A stretch of DNA of 64,000 bases. It comes from Mesorhizobium loti (GTDB lineage Bacteria > Pseudomonadota > Alphaproteobacteria > Rhizobiales > Rhizobiaceae). The notes under the pieces were generated by a model. The model was not told where the DNA came from. It ran no database searches and saw nothing but the letters and a program-made list of their open reading frames with translations. Every line of letters starts with the position of its first letter. The first letter of the stretch is position 1. The stretch lies in contig NZ_QGGH01000009.1 in the NCBI RefSeq assembly GCF_003148495.1, forward strand, positions 1 through 64,000, given 5' to 3'. This document shows positions 16,686-25,906 of the stretch, one piece after another. A program made the translations under genes and the position numbers.

Positions 16686-16967
16686 ATGCCCCATAATGCA
16701 AAAAGCGAAGCCCTCTCCGAACCGGCAACCAACGGGAGCGGGCCAGATTACAGCACCCTCAGAGCGATGCGGGAGGCCCGCGGCTACAGCGTGGAAAAGC
16801 TGTCCCTGACATGCGGACTGTCGGTCGATGAGATTGAGGATATCGAGAACGGCAGGATAACGGATCCGTCGAAGCTGCGTCGTATTGTGTCAGCGCTTCG
16901 ACTTTCCCAGGAGGCTCTGATCAGCCCTGTGCCGACGCCGGCGACGCAAGGTCGATCGCTGGCATAA
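16686..16967 (+). CDS. XRE-family helix-turn-helix protein
   Basis: The 93-residue protein has one Cro/C1-type helix-turn-helix (about residues 24-78: TLRAMREARGYSVEKLSLTC, then VDEIEDIENGRI). It has no ligand domain. I chose the ATG at 16686 because GGAG lies seven bases upstream; an ATG at 16674 would add four residues. It is a single gene followed by a strong terminator. Its targets are unknown; the divergent exported-protein gene is a candidate. Confidence 0.8.
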   Translation: MPHNAKSEALSEPATNGSGPDYSTLRAMREARGYSVEKLSLTCGLSVDEIEDIENGRITDPSKLRRIVSALRLSQEALISPVPTPATQGRSLA

Positions 16968-16989
16968 ATCCGCCCAGGCATTCCAGAGA

Positions 16990-17018
16990 ACCCGCCAAGG
17001 CCTCCTTGGCGGGTTTCC
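16990..17018 (+). terminator. Rho-independent terminator
   Basis: CCCGCCAAGG and CCTTGGCGGG (16991-17000 and 17004-17013) form a perfect 10-bp stem with a 3-base loop, followed by TTTCC. It ends the XRE gene transcript. Confidence 0.85.
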
Positions 17019-17154
17019 TCGTACCTGCCGCAGCGTTCCGCTTCAGCCTGGCGCTTGCCGATTTGTATGTCGCACGACCTTATACGCGCGGCGGCCTTGG
17101 CTGCCGGACCGCATTCCGCCGTCCTTCACGGTTTTGAACCATGGGTTTTTCGAT

Positions 17155-17616
17155 ATGAGCCTGGACTCCGTTCGTGCCTTCTTCGCCGCCCACGCACCCG
17201 ACATCGATGTCATCGTCACGCAGGCGAGCTCGGCCACAGTGACCCTGGCGGCTGAGGCGCATGGCGTGCTGCCGGCACAGATCGCCAAGACGATCTGCCT
17301 GCGCGTCGGCGACCGCACCATGCTGGTGGTGACCAGCGGCATCGCCAGGCTGGACAACCGCAAGTTCAAGGACCAGTTCGGCGGCAAGCCGCGCATGCTC
17401 GACGCCGCCGAGGTTGTCGAAGCGACCAGCCACCCGGTCGGCGGCGTCTGCCCGTTCGGCCTGCCGGCGCCGCTGCCGGTTTATTGCGACGTATCGCTGC
17501 GCGAATTCGAAGAGGTGGTGCCAGCGGCAGGCGCCACCAATGCTGCAGTGCGGATCAGCCCGCAGCGCATGGTCGATCTAATCGGCGCTGAGTGGGTCGA
17601 TGTATGCCAGGGGTAG
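17155..17616 (+). CDS. YbaK/ProX-type aminoacyl-tRNA deacylase
   Basis: The 153-residue protein has the YbaK/EbsC fold: QIAKTICLRVGDRTMLVVTSG carries the conserved Lys of the editing site, and GGVCPFGLP is the conserved GxxxPxG loop. Family members hydrolyse mischarged tRNAs in trans, chiefly Cys- or Ala-tRNA(Pro). The start at 17155 removes a seven-residue tail of the longer frame. The gene lies 131 bp from a convergent tRNA-Pro(GGG) gene, a suggestive pairing given the known substrate of the family. The exact editing specificity cannot be told. Confidence 0.8.
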   Translation: MSLDSVRAFFAAHAPDIDVIVTQASSATVTLAAEAHGVLPAQIAKTICLRVGDRTMLVVTSGIARLDNRKFKDQFGGKPRMLDAAEVVEATSHPVGGVCPFGLPAPLPVYCDVSLREFEEVVPAAGATNAAVRISPQRMVDLIGAEWVDVCQG

Positions 17617-17747
17617 GGCGGGCCTAACCCGGACTTCAAGCAAGACGATAGAGGACACGTTCCGGGATTTTGCCCCGATCCAAGATTTGGCCAGACTGAC
17701 CGGGGCATCTGGAAAGGCGGACTTTGGGGGCAAGTCCTTGTTTGAAA

Positions 17748-17824
<77 letters not shown>

Positions 17825-17880
17825 GACCGGTCGCGATGTATCGTGATAACCCCGTGCGGGTCAACCGAATTCCGCGACTT

Positions 17881-19149
17881 TTATCCCGCTGCGATTGCGG
17901 GTGCTGATGAGCGCTGCAAGGCAGGCCGCAAGAGCAGCTGGTGGCGGTATTCCAGCGCGATGGCGCCCCAGATCAGGCCGAGCAGCAGGTAGACATGGCG
18001 CCAATGGTCGATGTCGATGAAGGTGCCGAGCCCGATATTGCCGATGAAGGCGACATAGGCGCACAGGAGATAGGGCTGCCATGGCCGGTCGCGCAGCAGG
18101 ATGCGGAATCCGGCTGCCATCGTCCAGGCGACGAGCGTGAGGAACGACACGAAGCCGAGCCAGCCATAGTCCATCAGCATCTTCAGCCAGATGTCGTGGG
18201 TGTCTTCGCCGAAGATCGTGCCGAAGACCAGCGGGCCGATGCCGAACGGATGCTCCATCGCCATCTGGAAGCCGATGCCGTAGCGGGCGAAGCGGCCGAG
18301 GCGGGCGGTGTCGTAGCTCTGCTCGAGATGGGCGCGGTTGGAAAACATCTCCGACACGCCGGGCAGCTGCAGGATGACGATCATGGCGACGACCAGCAGC
18401 GCCAGCGCGGCGATCGTCATCACCACCACGCGCAGCCGGAACATGCCGCTGGCGCTTTGCAGGAACAGGCAGCCGGTGAGCAGGACTGCCGAGACGGCGA
18501 ACATGCCCCAGGCGCCGCGCGAGAACGAGAAGAAGATACCGGCGGTGATGATCAGCAGCGGCACTGCCAAAAGCGGCATGCGCGTGACCGGTCCGGTCAA
18601 AAGCAGATAGAGCAGATAGATGCCGGGCAGCACCAGGAACGGTCCGAACACGTTCGGGTCCTGGAAGGCGCCGGCGGCACGGTCGTATTTGGTGAACATT
18701 TCGGCGCCCGGAAAGGCGTGGAAATAGCCTGCAATGCCAAGCAGCGAGGTCGCCACGGCGGAAACCACGTAGGCAATGAAGATCAGTCGGTAGAGGCTCG
18801 GCTGTACAGCGGTGATCGATGCGAAGAACACCGCGCTGAAGGCAAGAAACAGCGATACGGCGAGATAGAGCGGCGTGTTGGCGAGGTCCGCCATCTGCGT
18901 CATGGAGATCATGCCGCCAATGTTCATCGTCACCAGCAGGACCAGGAGCGGCGTGGCCGCGCGGGAAATCCTCAAGCCGAAAAGCGCCCAGATGGCGATC
19001 AGCCCAGCCATGTAGAGTTCATAGGGCGCCGGCTCGCTGATGACGAAGCCGGACAGCAGAATGCCGAGGAAGACCGCGCCCGAGGAAATCAGCGCGGTCA
19101 GCTTGGCGTTGACCGCCGCGCGCGGCAAATCATGGCTGATCGCGCTCAA
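17881..19149 (-). CDS. O-antigen ligase/polymerase-like membrane protein (exopolysaccharide polymerase)
   Basis: The 422-residue inner-membrane protein has about ten to twelve hydrophobic helices and a large periplasmic loop (about residues 280-330, containing RFARYGIGFQMAMEHPFGIG and the FGEDTHDIWLKMLMDYG stretch). This is the Wzy/WaaL/ExoQ pattern. In this locus it would join lipid-linked repeat units in the periplasm. The only available start is a TTG whose last bases overlap the TGA of the upstream priming transferase gene, so translation is coupled. Confidence 0.82.
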   Translation of the reverse strand: MSAISHDLPRAAVNAKLTALISSGAVFLGILLSGFVISEPAPYELYMAGLIAIWALFGLRISRAATPLLVLLVTMNIGGMISMTQMADLANTPLYLAVSLFLAFSAVFFASITAVQPSLYRLIFIAYVVSAVATSLLGIAGYFHAFPGAEMFTKYDRAAGAFQDPNVFGPFLVLPGIYLLYLLLTGPVTRMPLLAVPLLIITAGIFFSFSRGAWGMFAVSAVLLTGCLFLQSASGMFRLRVVVMTIAALALLVVAMIVILQLPGVSEMFSNRAHLEQSYDTARLGRFARYGIGFQMAMEHPFGIGPLVFGTIFGEDTHDIWLKMLMDYGWLGFVSFLTLVAWTMAAGFRILLRDRPWQPYLLCAYVAFIGNIGLGTFIDIDHWRHVYLLLGLIWGAIALEYRHQLLLRPALQRSSAPAIAAG

Positions 19150-20681
19150 TAGGCGTTTTCCGTGTTGAGCAGCCGGATCGGCGTCAGGAACAGGATCCGC
19201 AAGTCGAACAGCAGCGACCAGTTCTCGATGTAGTAGAGATCATATTCCGTCCGCATGCGGATCTTCTCGTTGGTGTCCATCTCGCCGCGCCAGCCATTGA
19301 TCTGCGCCCAGCCGGTGACGCCGGGCTTGACCTTGTGGCGCGCGAAATAGCCGTCGACCACTTCATTGTAGAGCAAATTGTGCGACTGCGCGGCGATGGC
19401 ATGCGGGCGTGGACCGACCAACGACAGCGAACCCAAGAGCGAGTTGAAGAACTGCGGCAGCTCGTCGATCGAGGTCTTGCGGATGAAGCGGCCGACGCGG
19501 GTGACGCGCGGGTCGTTCTTGGTCACCGTCTGCTTGGCGGTCGGGTCGGCCTTGTCCGTATACATCGAGCGGAACTTGTAGACCTCGATGATCTCGTTGT
19601 TGAAACCGTGCCGCTTCTGGTGGAACAGCACCGGCCCCTTGCTGTCGAGCTTGATGGCGATCGCGGTCGCCAGCATCACCGGCGAGAACACCACGATACC
19701 GATCAGGCTGAAGACGATGTCGAAGGCGCGCTTGGCAACCGAATCCCAGTCGTTGATCGGCTTGTCGAAGATGTCGAGCATCGGCACCGCGCCGATGTAG
19801 GAATAGGCGCGCGGGCGAAACTGCAGCGCGTTGGAATGCGCCGACAGCCGGATGTCGACCGGCAGCACCCACAGTTTCTTCAGCAACTGCAGCACGCGCG
19901 ATTCGGCGGTCAGCGGCAGCGATACGATCAGCATGTCGATGCGGGCGATGCGGGCGAATTCGATCAGTTCCGAAATGGTGCCGAGCTTGGGATAGCCAGC
20001 GACGATGGGCGGCGAGCGCTTGTCGCCGCGATCGTCGAAGATGCCGCAGATGCGGATATCGTTGTAGGGCTGTTTTTCGACCGAGCGGATCAGGACTTCC
20101 GCCGCCTTGCCGCCGCCGACGATCACGGCGCGCCGCTCCATGCGGCCATCACGCGCCCAGGCTCGGATCAGCTTCGACATCACCAGCCTGAGGCCGAAGA
20201 TGAGAACGAAGCCGATGACGAACCAGGTGCCGAACAAAAGGCGCGAATAGTCTTCCGACATCTTCGTGGCGAACGCGGTCAACGCCATCAGCGCGAAGGC
20301 GCCAGCCCAGGCCAGCAGGATGCGGCTGAAATTGGCGATGGGCCGCATCAGGGCGACGATCTGGTAGCAGTCGGTGACGTCGAGCAGCACCACGGCAAGG
20401 AACGACGCGGCCGCGATCGTCAGCGGATATTGCCAGGCGAGATAGTTGAAGAACCCGACATAATGGAAATAGACGCCGAGCCCGGACAGCAGCAACAACC
20501 CGAATTCGACCATGCGCAGGACGCCGCTGACCATGATCGGCGACATGGTATCGCGCCTGTACTGCGAAGCGACCTGGCGGGCGACATCGTTCATGCCGCC
20601 GGGCGTGTCGCCATCGGCCGGGCCGTCGAATTTACGCACCGCCTCTGGTGAAAAGCGGCGCGCGGGGTCGATCTCGTTCAT
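19146..20681 (-). CDS. Undecaprenyl-phosphate sugar phosphotransferase (WcaJ/ExoY-like priming enzyme)
   Basis: The 511-residue protein has four to five N-terminal membrane helices (about residues 40-150), a Rossmann-like CoA-binding-type domain (AVIVGGGKAAEVLIRSVEKQ), another helix near 300, and the C-terminal bacterial sugar transferase domain with YKFRSMYTDK and SIDELPQFFNSLLGSLSLVG followed by GPRPH. It transfers a sugar phosphate, commonly glucose or galactose, to undecaprenyl phosphate on the cytoplasmic face, the first step of repeat-unit assembly. I used the ATG complementing 20679-20681, with GCGGAAAG upstream; 21 extra residues are possible. Confidence 0.9.
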   Translation of the reverse strand: MNEIDPARRFSPEAVRKFDGPADGDTPGGMNDVARQVASQYRRDTMSPIMVSGVLRMVEFGLLLLSGLGVYFHYVGFFNYLAWQYPLTIAAASFLAVVLLDVTDCYQIVALMRPIANFSRILLAWAGAFALMALTAFATKMSEDYSRLLFGTWFVIGFVLIFGLRLVMSKLIRAWARDGRMERRAVIVGGGKAAEVLIRSVEKQPYNDIRICGIFDDRGDKRSPPIVAGYPKLGTISELIEFARIARIDMLIVSLPLTAESRVLQLLKKLWVLPVDIRLSAHSNALQFRPRAYSYIGAVPMLDIFDKPINDWDSVAKRAFDIVFSLIGIVVFSPVMLATAIAIKLDSKGPVLFHQKRHGFNNEIIEVYKFRSMYTDKADPTAKQTVTKNDPRVTRVGRFIRKTSIDELPQFFNSLLGSLSLVGPRPHAIAAQSHNLLYNEVVDGYFARHKVKPGVTGWAQINGWRGEMDTNEKIRMRTEYDLYYIENWSLLFDLRILFLTPIRLLNTENAY

Positions 20682-20776
20682 GGGGCTTTCCGCAAGCTTC
20701 CCTTCGGTGAATAGCAAAAGAGAGCTAAGAAACCCTTGAAACAACCCGTGGCTTTGAAACGGCTTGGCCTTTGCGT

Positions 20777-21907
20777 CTATTTGCCGAGCGCGGCGAAGTA
20801 GGCCTTCTCGATGTCGGCGGCCATCACATCGGCGCCGAAGCGCGCCTTGAGGTCGGCGCCATCGGGCATCAGGTCGTGATAGGCGGCGGGGTCGGCCAGC
20901 GCCTGGCTCATCTTGTCGGCAAGCTCGACCGGGTCGGGCCGGATCAGGGCAGGGGAACCGGTGCCGAAGATCTCTGGAATGCCGCCGACCGCGGTTGCGA
21001 TCATCGGCTTTCCCGCCGCAAGCGTTTCCAGCACGATATAGGGCATGGCCTCGGCGCGCGAGGGAACGATGACGAGCGCCGCCAGCGCAAAAGCCTCCCT
21101 GGCCGGCATCGGCGGCAGGAAGCGGACATGGCGCTCAATCCCGAGGCGTTTCACTTGCGCGTGGTAACGCGGCAGGTCGTCTCCGTCGCCGACCATCACC
21201 GCGGTCAGCGCGCGGCCGAACTGGGGGCCGGCGAGGGCCAGTGCATCGATGAAGATGTCCGGTCCCTTCAGGTCGCGCATCATGCCGATATAGAGCAGAT
21301 CGGCCGCGTCGGGCTCCGTGACCACCGGTTCGAATTCGGTGGCGCGCAGGCCGTTATAGACAAGGGCGTTGGGAATGGGCGGCTCGCCGACCTTCCTGCG
21401 ATATGTTCGCCGTTCATAGTCGGAGACAAACAGCAGGTAGTCGGTGAAGCGGGCCATGAAGCGCTCGAGCGCGAAGAACAGCTTTCCGGTGGTCGTGTTC
21501 TCGTCATAGTGGAGAGAGCCACCATGCGGTGAATAAAGGCGGGCTACGCGAGACCTTGATACCCGCAACAATGAGCCGAACAGACGGGCATAAGCGCCAC
21601 CCTTGGCGCCGTGCCCGTGCAACACGTCCGGCCGCAATTCCTTGATGATCCTGTAAGTGCGCCAGGCCGAGGCAAGGTCGCCCGGGCCGACATGGCGCTG
21701 CATCGGCGTGCGATGGATGCCGAGCGCCAGCATGTCCTGCATCTGCTCGAACAGATGTTCCTCGAACTCGCCGCCGGTGGTCGAATCGCAGACGATACCG
21801 ACGGAATGCCCGGCCGCGACCTGCGCCTCGGTCAGATCGCGCACATGCCGGAAAATTCCTCCGACGGGTGAACGAAAGCAATGGACGATCCTGAGTGTGT
21901 CCGCCAC
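20777..21907 (-). CDS. Glycosyltransferase family 4
   Basis: The 376-residue protein has a GT-B fold. The N-terminus IVHCFRSPVGGIFRHVRDLT is the usual acceptor-domain start, and the C-terminal part contains LVIVPSRAEAMPYIVLETLAAGKPMIAT with the E-x7-E motif of GT4 retaining transferases. It would add a sugar from a nucleotide donor to the lipid-linked repeat unit. It starts with GTG and lies between the Wza-like gene (10 bp away) and the priming transferase (95 bp), all on the minus strand. It is the only dedicated glycosyltransferase besides the priming enzyme in this window. Confidence 0.88.
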   Translation of the reverse strand: MADTLRIVHCFRSPVGGIFRHVRDLTEAQVAAGHSVGIVCDSTTGGEFEEHLFEQMQDMLALGIHRTPMQRHVGPGDLASAWRTYRIIKELRPDVLHGHGAKGGAYARLFGSLLRVSRSRVARLYSPHGGSLHYDENTTTGKLFFALERFMARFTDYLLFVSDYERRTYRRKVGEPPIPNALVYNGLRATEFEPVVTEPDAADLLYIGMMRDLKGPDIFIDALALAGPQFGRALTAVMVGDGDDLPRYHAQVKRLGIERHVRFLPPMPAREAFALAALVIVPSRAEAMPYIVLETLAAGKPMIATAVGGIPEIFGTGSPALIRPDPVELADKMSQALADPAAYHDLMPDGADLKARFGADVMAADIEKAYFAALGK

Positions 21908-21917
21908 TTGGTATCTG

Positions 21918-22481
21918 TCAGAACAGACGTTCGCGGACGTAGACGGTATCGCCGGGCAGCAGCGGGTCGGAGGTGACCACGCGGCCGGTCATCACCTTGC
22001 CGTTGATGTCGCGGGTGATGTCGACGCTTTCCTGATTGGCGCGCGGCGAGAAACCGCCGGCAATGGCGATTGCCTTCTGCACTGTCAGGCCGGGGACGTA
22101 AGAGTATTGCCCCGCGGCTCCGACTTCGCCCATGACGAAGATCGGCCGGTAGCGGTCGATCTCGACCGAGACGTCGGGATCGCGCAGGTAGCCTTGCCGC
22201 AATTTGTCGGCGATTGCCTTTTCCATCTGCTGCGCGGTGTGGCCGCGCGCCGGTATGGCGCCGACAAGCGGGAAGGAGAGGTAGCCGGACTGGTCGACGC
22301 TGTAGGTGTTGGTCAGCCCGTCCTGCTCGAACACGGTGACGCGGACGCGGTCGCCGGCGCCAAGACGATAGGGCTGATCGAGCACCTCATGGAAGGCCGC
22401 CGGCGTCGGCCGGTAACTGGAACAGCCAGCAAGCATCGATACGGCAAGCAGAGCGCGAAACAGGGAAGCAGTGCTTTTCAT
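21918..22481 (-). CDS. Polysaccharide export lipoprotein (Wza-like)
   Basis: The 187-residue precursor has a lipoprotein signal with lipobox LAGC (Cys near residue 19), a Poly_export domain (LGAGDRVRVTVFEQDGLTNT) and an SLBB-type segment (IFVMGEVGAAGQYSYVPGLT). It should be an outer-membrane or periplasmic part of an exopolysaccharide export channel. At 187 residues it is about half the length of E. coli Wza and matches short alphaproteobacterial versions lacking the C-terminal membrane helix. It heads the minus-strand export and synthesis operon and is divergent from the Wzc-like gene. Start chosen at the ATG complementing 22479-22481. Confidence 0.88.
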   Translation of the reverse strand: MKSTASLFRALLAVSMLAGCSSYRPTPAAFHEVLDQPYRLGAGDRVRVTVFEQDGLTNTYSVDQSGYLSFPLVGAIPARGHTAQQMEKAIADKLRQGYLRDPDVSVEIDRYRPIFVMGEVGAAGQYSYVPGLTVQKAIAIAGGFSPRANQESVDITRDINGKVMTGRVVTSDPLLPGDTVYVRERLF

Positions 22482-22552
22482 GACCGGACAGGTACCTTCG
22501 ACTGGCCGCTGCAGCGTCGCAGCAAACATCAGGGATCGAGGCCCGTTATCAT

Positions 22553-22662
22553 CCTGTTAGGGTTAATGGCCGGTAAAGGGAGCGGCCGACACGCGGCGCA
22601 TCGACAAGAGTTTTACGATTTTTGGCGGTTTTGTTTATCGCCCGCCAGTAAACCCTAACGGG
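22553..22662. promoter_or_regulatory. Inverted repeat pair in the divergent exopolysaccharide promoter
   Basis: CCTGTTAGGGTTAATGG (22553-22569) and CCAGTAAACCCTAACGGG (22645-22662) are near-exact reverse complements separated by 75 bp, between the divergent wza-like and wzc-like genes. The spacing would suit two sites bound by a looping regulator or two separate operators, one per promoter. The intervening DNA is AT-rich for this genome. Confidence 0.45.
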
Positions 22663-22739
22663 AACTTACCGCGATCTTAACGGCTGAGTTACCATAGTTG
22701 TTTACGGTACGTGCTGACCCAGTATCGGAGTAGGGATGC

Positions 22740-25016
22740 ATGTCCGTTCAGTCCGCGGCCGCAGATGTCGACGTCGATCTCAGGCAGCTCTTCGCCAGCC
22801 TAGCGAGGAACTGGCTGCGCATAGTCGTCGTCGTCCTAGTGGTGACGGGGCTGGCGTTCGCCTTCGCTTCGCTGGCGACTCGGCACTATAAGGCCGAGAC
22901 GCAGGTGGAGATCGCTCCGCGTGAATCCGTCTATACGCGGCCGGCCAGCAACAACAACGACACCGACAAGCCAATTCTCGACGAACAAGGCGTCGCCACC
23001 CAGGTCCAGATAATTTCCTCCAACGAAATCCTCAAGCAGGTCGCGCAAAAGCTTGGTCTGGAAAAGCTGCCCGAGTTCGACGAAGCGCTCGATATGTCGC
23101 CGTTGAGCCGTGCTCTGGTTCTAGTTGGCCTGAAAAGCGACCCGATGGAAATTCCGACGGAAGAGCGCGTCCTCAAGAAAATGCACGAGAAGCTCAACGT
23201 CTATGGCGTCGAGAAGACCCGCATCATTGCTATCGAGTTCTCATCGGAAGATCCCAAGCTGGCGGCCGCCATACCGGACGCCATTGCCGCCGCCTATATA
23301 GCGGGGCAAGGGGCGGCCAAGCTGGAATCGAACAACGCTGCCGCCGACTTTCTGGCGCCGGAGATCGCCGATCTGCAGCAGCAGGTCAAAACCGCCGAGG
23401 CGAAAGTCGCCGCCTACCGCTCACAGTCCGATCTTCTGATGGGTGGCAACAATTCGGTGCTGGCCACCCAGCAGCTTTCGGAGCTGTCGAGCGAACTGTC
23501 GAAAGTGCGCGCCAATCGCGCCGCGGCCGAAGCGACAGCCGACGGTGTGCGCAGGGCGCTGCAGAATGGCGGTTCGCTGGATGCCGTGCCAGAGGTTTTG
23601 TCATCGGATCTGATCCAGCGCTTGCGCGAGCGCCAGGTCGAATTGCGCTCCAACATCGCCGATCTGTCGACGACGCTGCTTGGCAATCATCCGCGTATTC
23701 GCGCGCTGAAATCGCAACTGGCCGATCTCGACGCACAGATCCGTAGCGAGGCCCAGAAGATCATGAAAGGCCTGTTGATGCAGGCCGAGACGGCAAAGGC
23801 CCGCGAGAACCAGCTTGTCGCAGACGTCAACACGTTGAAGGCGGCTTCGGCGCAGGCCGGTGAGCAGCAGGTCGATCTCGACGCGCTGCAGCGCGACGCG
23901 ACTGCCAAACGGCAGCAACTCGAACTGTATCTGACCAACTACCGCGAAGCGGCTTCGCGCCAGGATCGCAACTATCTGCCGGTCGACGCCCGGATCGCCT
24001 CAAAAGCGTCGGTTCCCTCCGAGGCCTATTTCCCGAAGGTCGGGCCGATCGTTGGCGCCGCTTTCGCCGCATCGCTGCTGATCATGGCTATCGTGACGCT
24101 GCTGCGGGAGCTGTTTTCAGGCCGCGCGATGCGGCCGGCGACCGGTTCCCGCTTCGAGCGGATCGACGAGGTCGCGATGCCACATGTCGCGCAGGCACCT
24201 GATAGGGTCGCAATGCCGGCTGTCCGCGCGGAACCCGCGATCCCTCAGGATTCTGTCGTTCGTCAGGAAATGGGGGACCGTCTGGCTGAAGCGGAGGCCG
24301 AGCTCCACACGGCCACGATGCCCTACAGGGCCGAGGCGACTGATAGGGGTGCGATGCCCGATGCGGCGACCACCGAGCAGACGGTTGCCGAGCCCGAACC
24401 GGTGCGTTCCACCCTGGGCGAGATCGACATCGAGAAGGCTGCCGAAAAGCTGATCGCCAGCGGTGCGGCGCGCGCCATATTCGTCTCGCCGGAGGGCGAC
24501 GAGGCGGCGGCATCGGCGATCCTGGTGGCCCGCGAGGTCGCGGACGCCGGCCTGCGCGTGCTGTTGCTGGACCTGACCGCTTCGGGGGCGGCCTCGCGGC
24601 CGATGCTGGATAGCGGGCTTTTCCCCGGCATCACCAATCTGCTCGCTTCGGAAGCGCAGTTCAGCGACGTCATCCACGCCGATCTCTATTCGGACTGTCA
24701 CGTCATTCCGGTCGGCACCGCCGATCCGGTCCGCGCCATGCGCGCCGCCGACCGGCTGCCGATCATCATGCAGTCGCTGACAACGGCCTATGATCTGGTC
24801 GTGGTCGAATGCGGACCGGCCGACGCGCAAGGCATCGGCCGTCTGGCCGGCGATGCCACCGAGGTCTTTCTCTCCATGCTGGAGCCGGACGACGAGGTGA
24901 CGCAGGCCGCGGTCAGGCTGATCGAGAATGGTTATCCCGACCTGACGCTGGTGACGCCGCTCGGCCACGAACCGCCCGGCAATCCGGTGCCGGGACGGCG
25001 CACAGCCGCCGCCTGA
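22740..25016 (+). CDS. Wzc/GumC-like chain-length protein with a degenerate BY-kinase domain
   Basis: The 758-residue inner-membrane protein has a Wzz domain with the first helix at about 25-50, a long periplasmic coiled-coil part (about 190-400), and a second helix at about 438-460, then a linker and a cytoplasmic domain homologous to bacterial tyrosine kinases (about 570-740). In that domain the Walker A position reads SPEGDEAAAS instead of GxxGxGKST, the Walker A' position reads LLLDLTAS without the DxD, and the Walker B position reads VVVECGPAD. No C-terminal Tyr cluster is present. ATP binding and autophosphorylation are therefore unlikely. It probably keeps the structural role in polymer length control and export. 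Confidence 0.88.
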   Translation: MSVQSAAADVDVDLRQLFASLARNWLRIVVVVLVVTGLAFAFASLATRHYKAETQVEIAPRESVYTRPASNNNDTDKPILDEQGVATQVQIISSNEILKQVAQKLGLEKLPEFDEALDMSPLSRALVLVGLKSDPMEIPTEERVLKKMHEKLNVYGVEKTRIIAIEFSSEDPKLAAAIPDAIAAAYIAGQGAAKLESNNAAADFLAPEIADLQQQVKTAEAKVAAYRSQSDLLMGGNNSVLATQQLSELSSELSKVRANRAAAEATADGVRRALQNGGSLDAVPEVLSSDLIQRLRERQVELRSNIADLSTTLLGNHPRIRALKSQLADLDAQIRSEAQKIMKGLLMQAETAKARENQLVADVNTLKAASAQAGEQQVDLDALQRDATAKRQQLELYLTNYREAASRQDRNYLPVDARIASKASVPSEAYFPKVGPIVGAAFAASLLIMAIVTLLRELFSGRAMRPATGSRFERIDEVAMPHVAQAPDRVAMPAVRAEPAIPQDSVVRQEMGDRLAEAEAELHTATMPYRAEATDRGAMPDAATTEQTVAEPEPVRSTLGEIDIEKAAEKLIASGAARAIFVSPEGDEAAASAILVAREVADAGLRVLLLDLTASGAASRPMLDSGLFPGITNLLASEAQFSDVIHADLYSDCHVIPVGTADPVRAMRAADRLPIIMQSLTTAYDLVVVECGPADAQGIGRLAGDATEVFLSMLEPDDEVTQAAVRLIENGYPDLTLVTPLGHEPPGNPVPGRRTAAA

Positions 25017-25065
25017 GAGAGCCGCGGATCGCTTGGCGGAGGCCTGTTCGGGCGGCGTCTGATCT

Positions 25066-25902
25066 CTATCCCAGTTCCAGGGTCGTTACGCCGAACAGCC
25101 GCTGCGGCCCAAGCTTCGGAGCCGGGCCCTTGTACATGCGGGTGGTGGCGAAGGTCGGCGCAAAGCCGCCCGACTCGAGTGCGGCTATGAAACCGATATT
25201 ATCGGCGGGGACGTCGATATGCAGGTCGCCGCTCCCGCAGGCACCAGCCAGTCCGTCCAGCAATTGCAGGGCGATTTCCAGGTCGTCGGCAAACAGCGGG
25301 CCGATCTTGAAGCCGGAACGGCACGGCCGCGCCACGGCGTAGCCGGTGGTGCCGCGTGAACTGATCGCCGCCAGCCCGTGATGCGGTGCCTGCAGCCATC
25401 GATGCAGGAACGCCCGCCGCGGTCCCGGAAAACAATGCGTGTCATAGGCGATGATGTCGGGCACGAGCTCAGTCGTCACTGTCCTCAGTCCGTCGGCGTT
25501 GACCGCCGGGCCTGCCGTGCGCCCGCTGTAGCGGATGGTCTCGTAAGCCGGCCTGAAGCCCTTGCTCCGGTAATTGGCCTGCTGCTCGGCGACGCCGTCG
25601 AGGCCGATAGTGCGGCCGGCAAGTCTCGTCATCCCAGCGTTCCACACCGCCTTGCCGTAGCCTTTGCCGCGCATGTCCGGCCGGCAGATGTAGAGGCCGA
25701 TGAAACCGAACTCGCTTCCATAGGCCACTGCCGACACTGCGGCGACCATTTCGTTGCCGACAAAGGCGCCGATGAAGCCTTCCGGGTCCGCGGCCTGGAA
25801 CATCGCCGCGTCTTCAAGGCCTGGGTTCCAGCCTTCTGCGGCCGCCCAGTCGACGAGAACCGCCAGCTCCTGCAGCGACAGTGTGCGGATGGTCGGCTTC
25901 AT
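25066..25902 (-). CDS. GNAT-family N-acetyltransferase (two-domain, YitH-like)
   Basis: The 278-residue protein has an N-terminal GNAT domain with the acetyl-CoA loop RPDMRGKGYGKAVW (about residues 74-87) and a C-terminal second GNAT-like half (about 150-275). This two-domain layout is seen in YitH-type proteins. Its substrate is unknown. It lies four bases downstream of the CelD-like gene, so the two are co-transcribed, and position in the exopolysaccharide locus allows, without proving, a role in surface sugar acylation. Confidence 0.8.
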   Translation of the reverse strand: MKPTIRTLSLQELAVLVDWAAAEGWNPGLEDAAMFQAADPEGFIGAFVGNEMVAAVSAVAYGSEFGFIGLYICRPDMRGKGYGKAVWNAGMTRLAGRTIGLDGVAEQQANYRSKGFRPAYETIRYSGRTAGPAVNADGLRTVTTELVPDIIAYDTHCFPGPRRAFLHRWLQAPHHGLAAISSRGTTGYAVARPCRSGFKIGPLFADDLEIALQLLDGLAGACGSGDLHIDVPADNIGFIAALESGGFAPTFATTRMYKGPAPKLGPQRLFGVTTLELG

Positions 25903-25906
25903 GGCC

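Noticed and set aside
17941..19152. 403-codon plus-strand frame across the polymerase gene, and similar long frames antisense to the priming transferase, argC-speB, lon and the sugar-binding protein gene
   Set aside because: All are rich in Arg, Asp, His, Gln and Glu without domains and lie opposite genes with strong family matches. They are codon-bias shadows.
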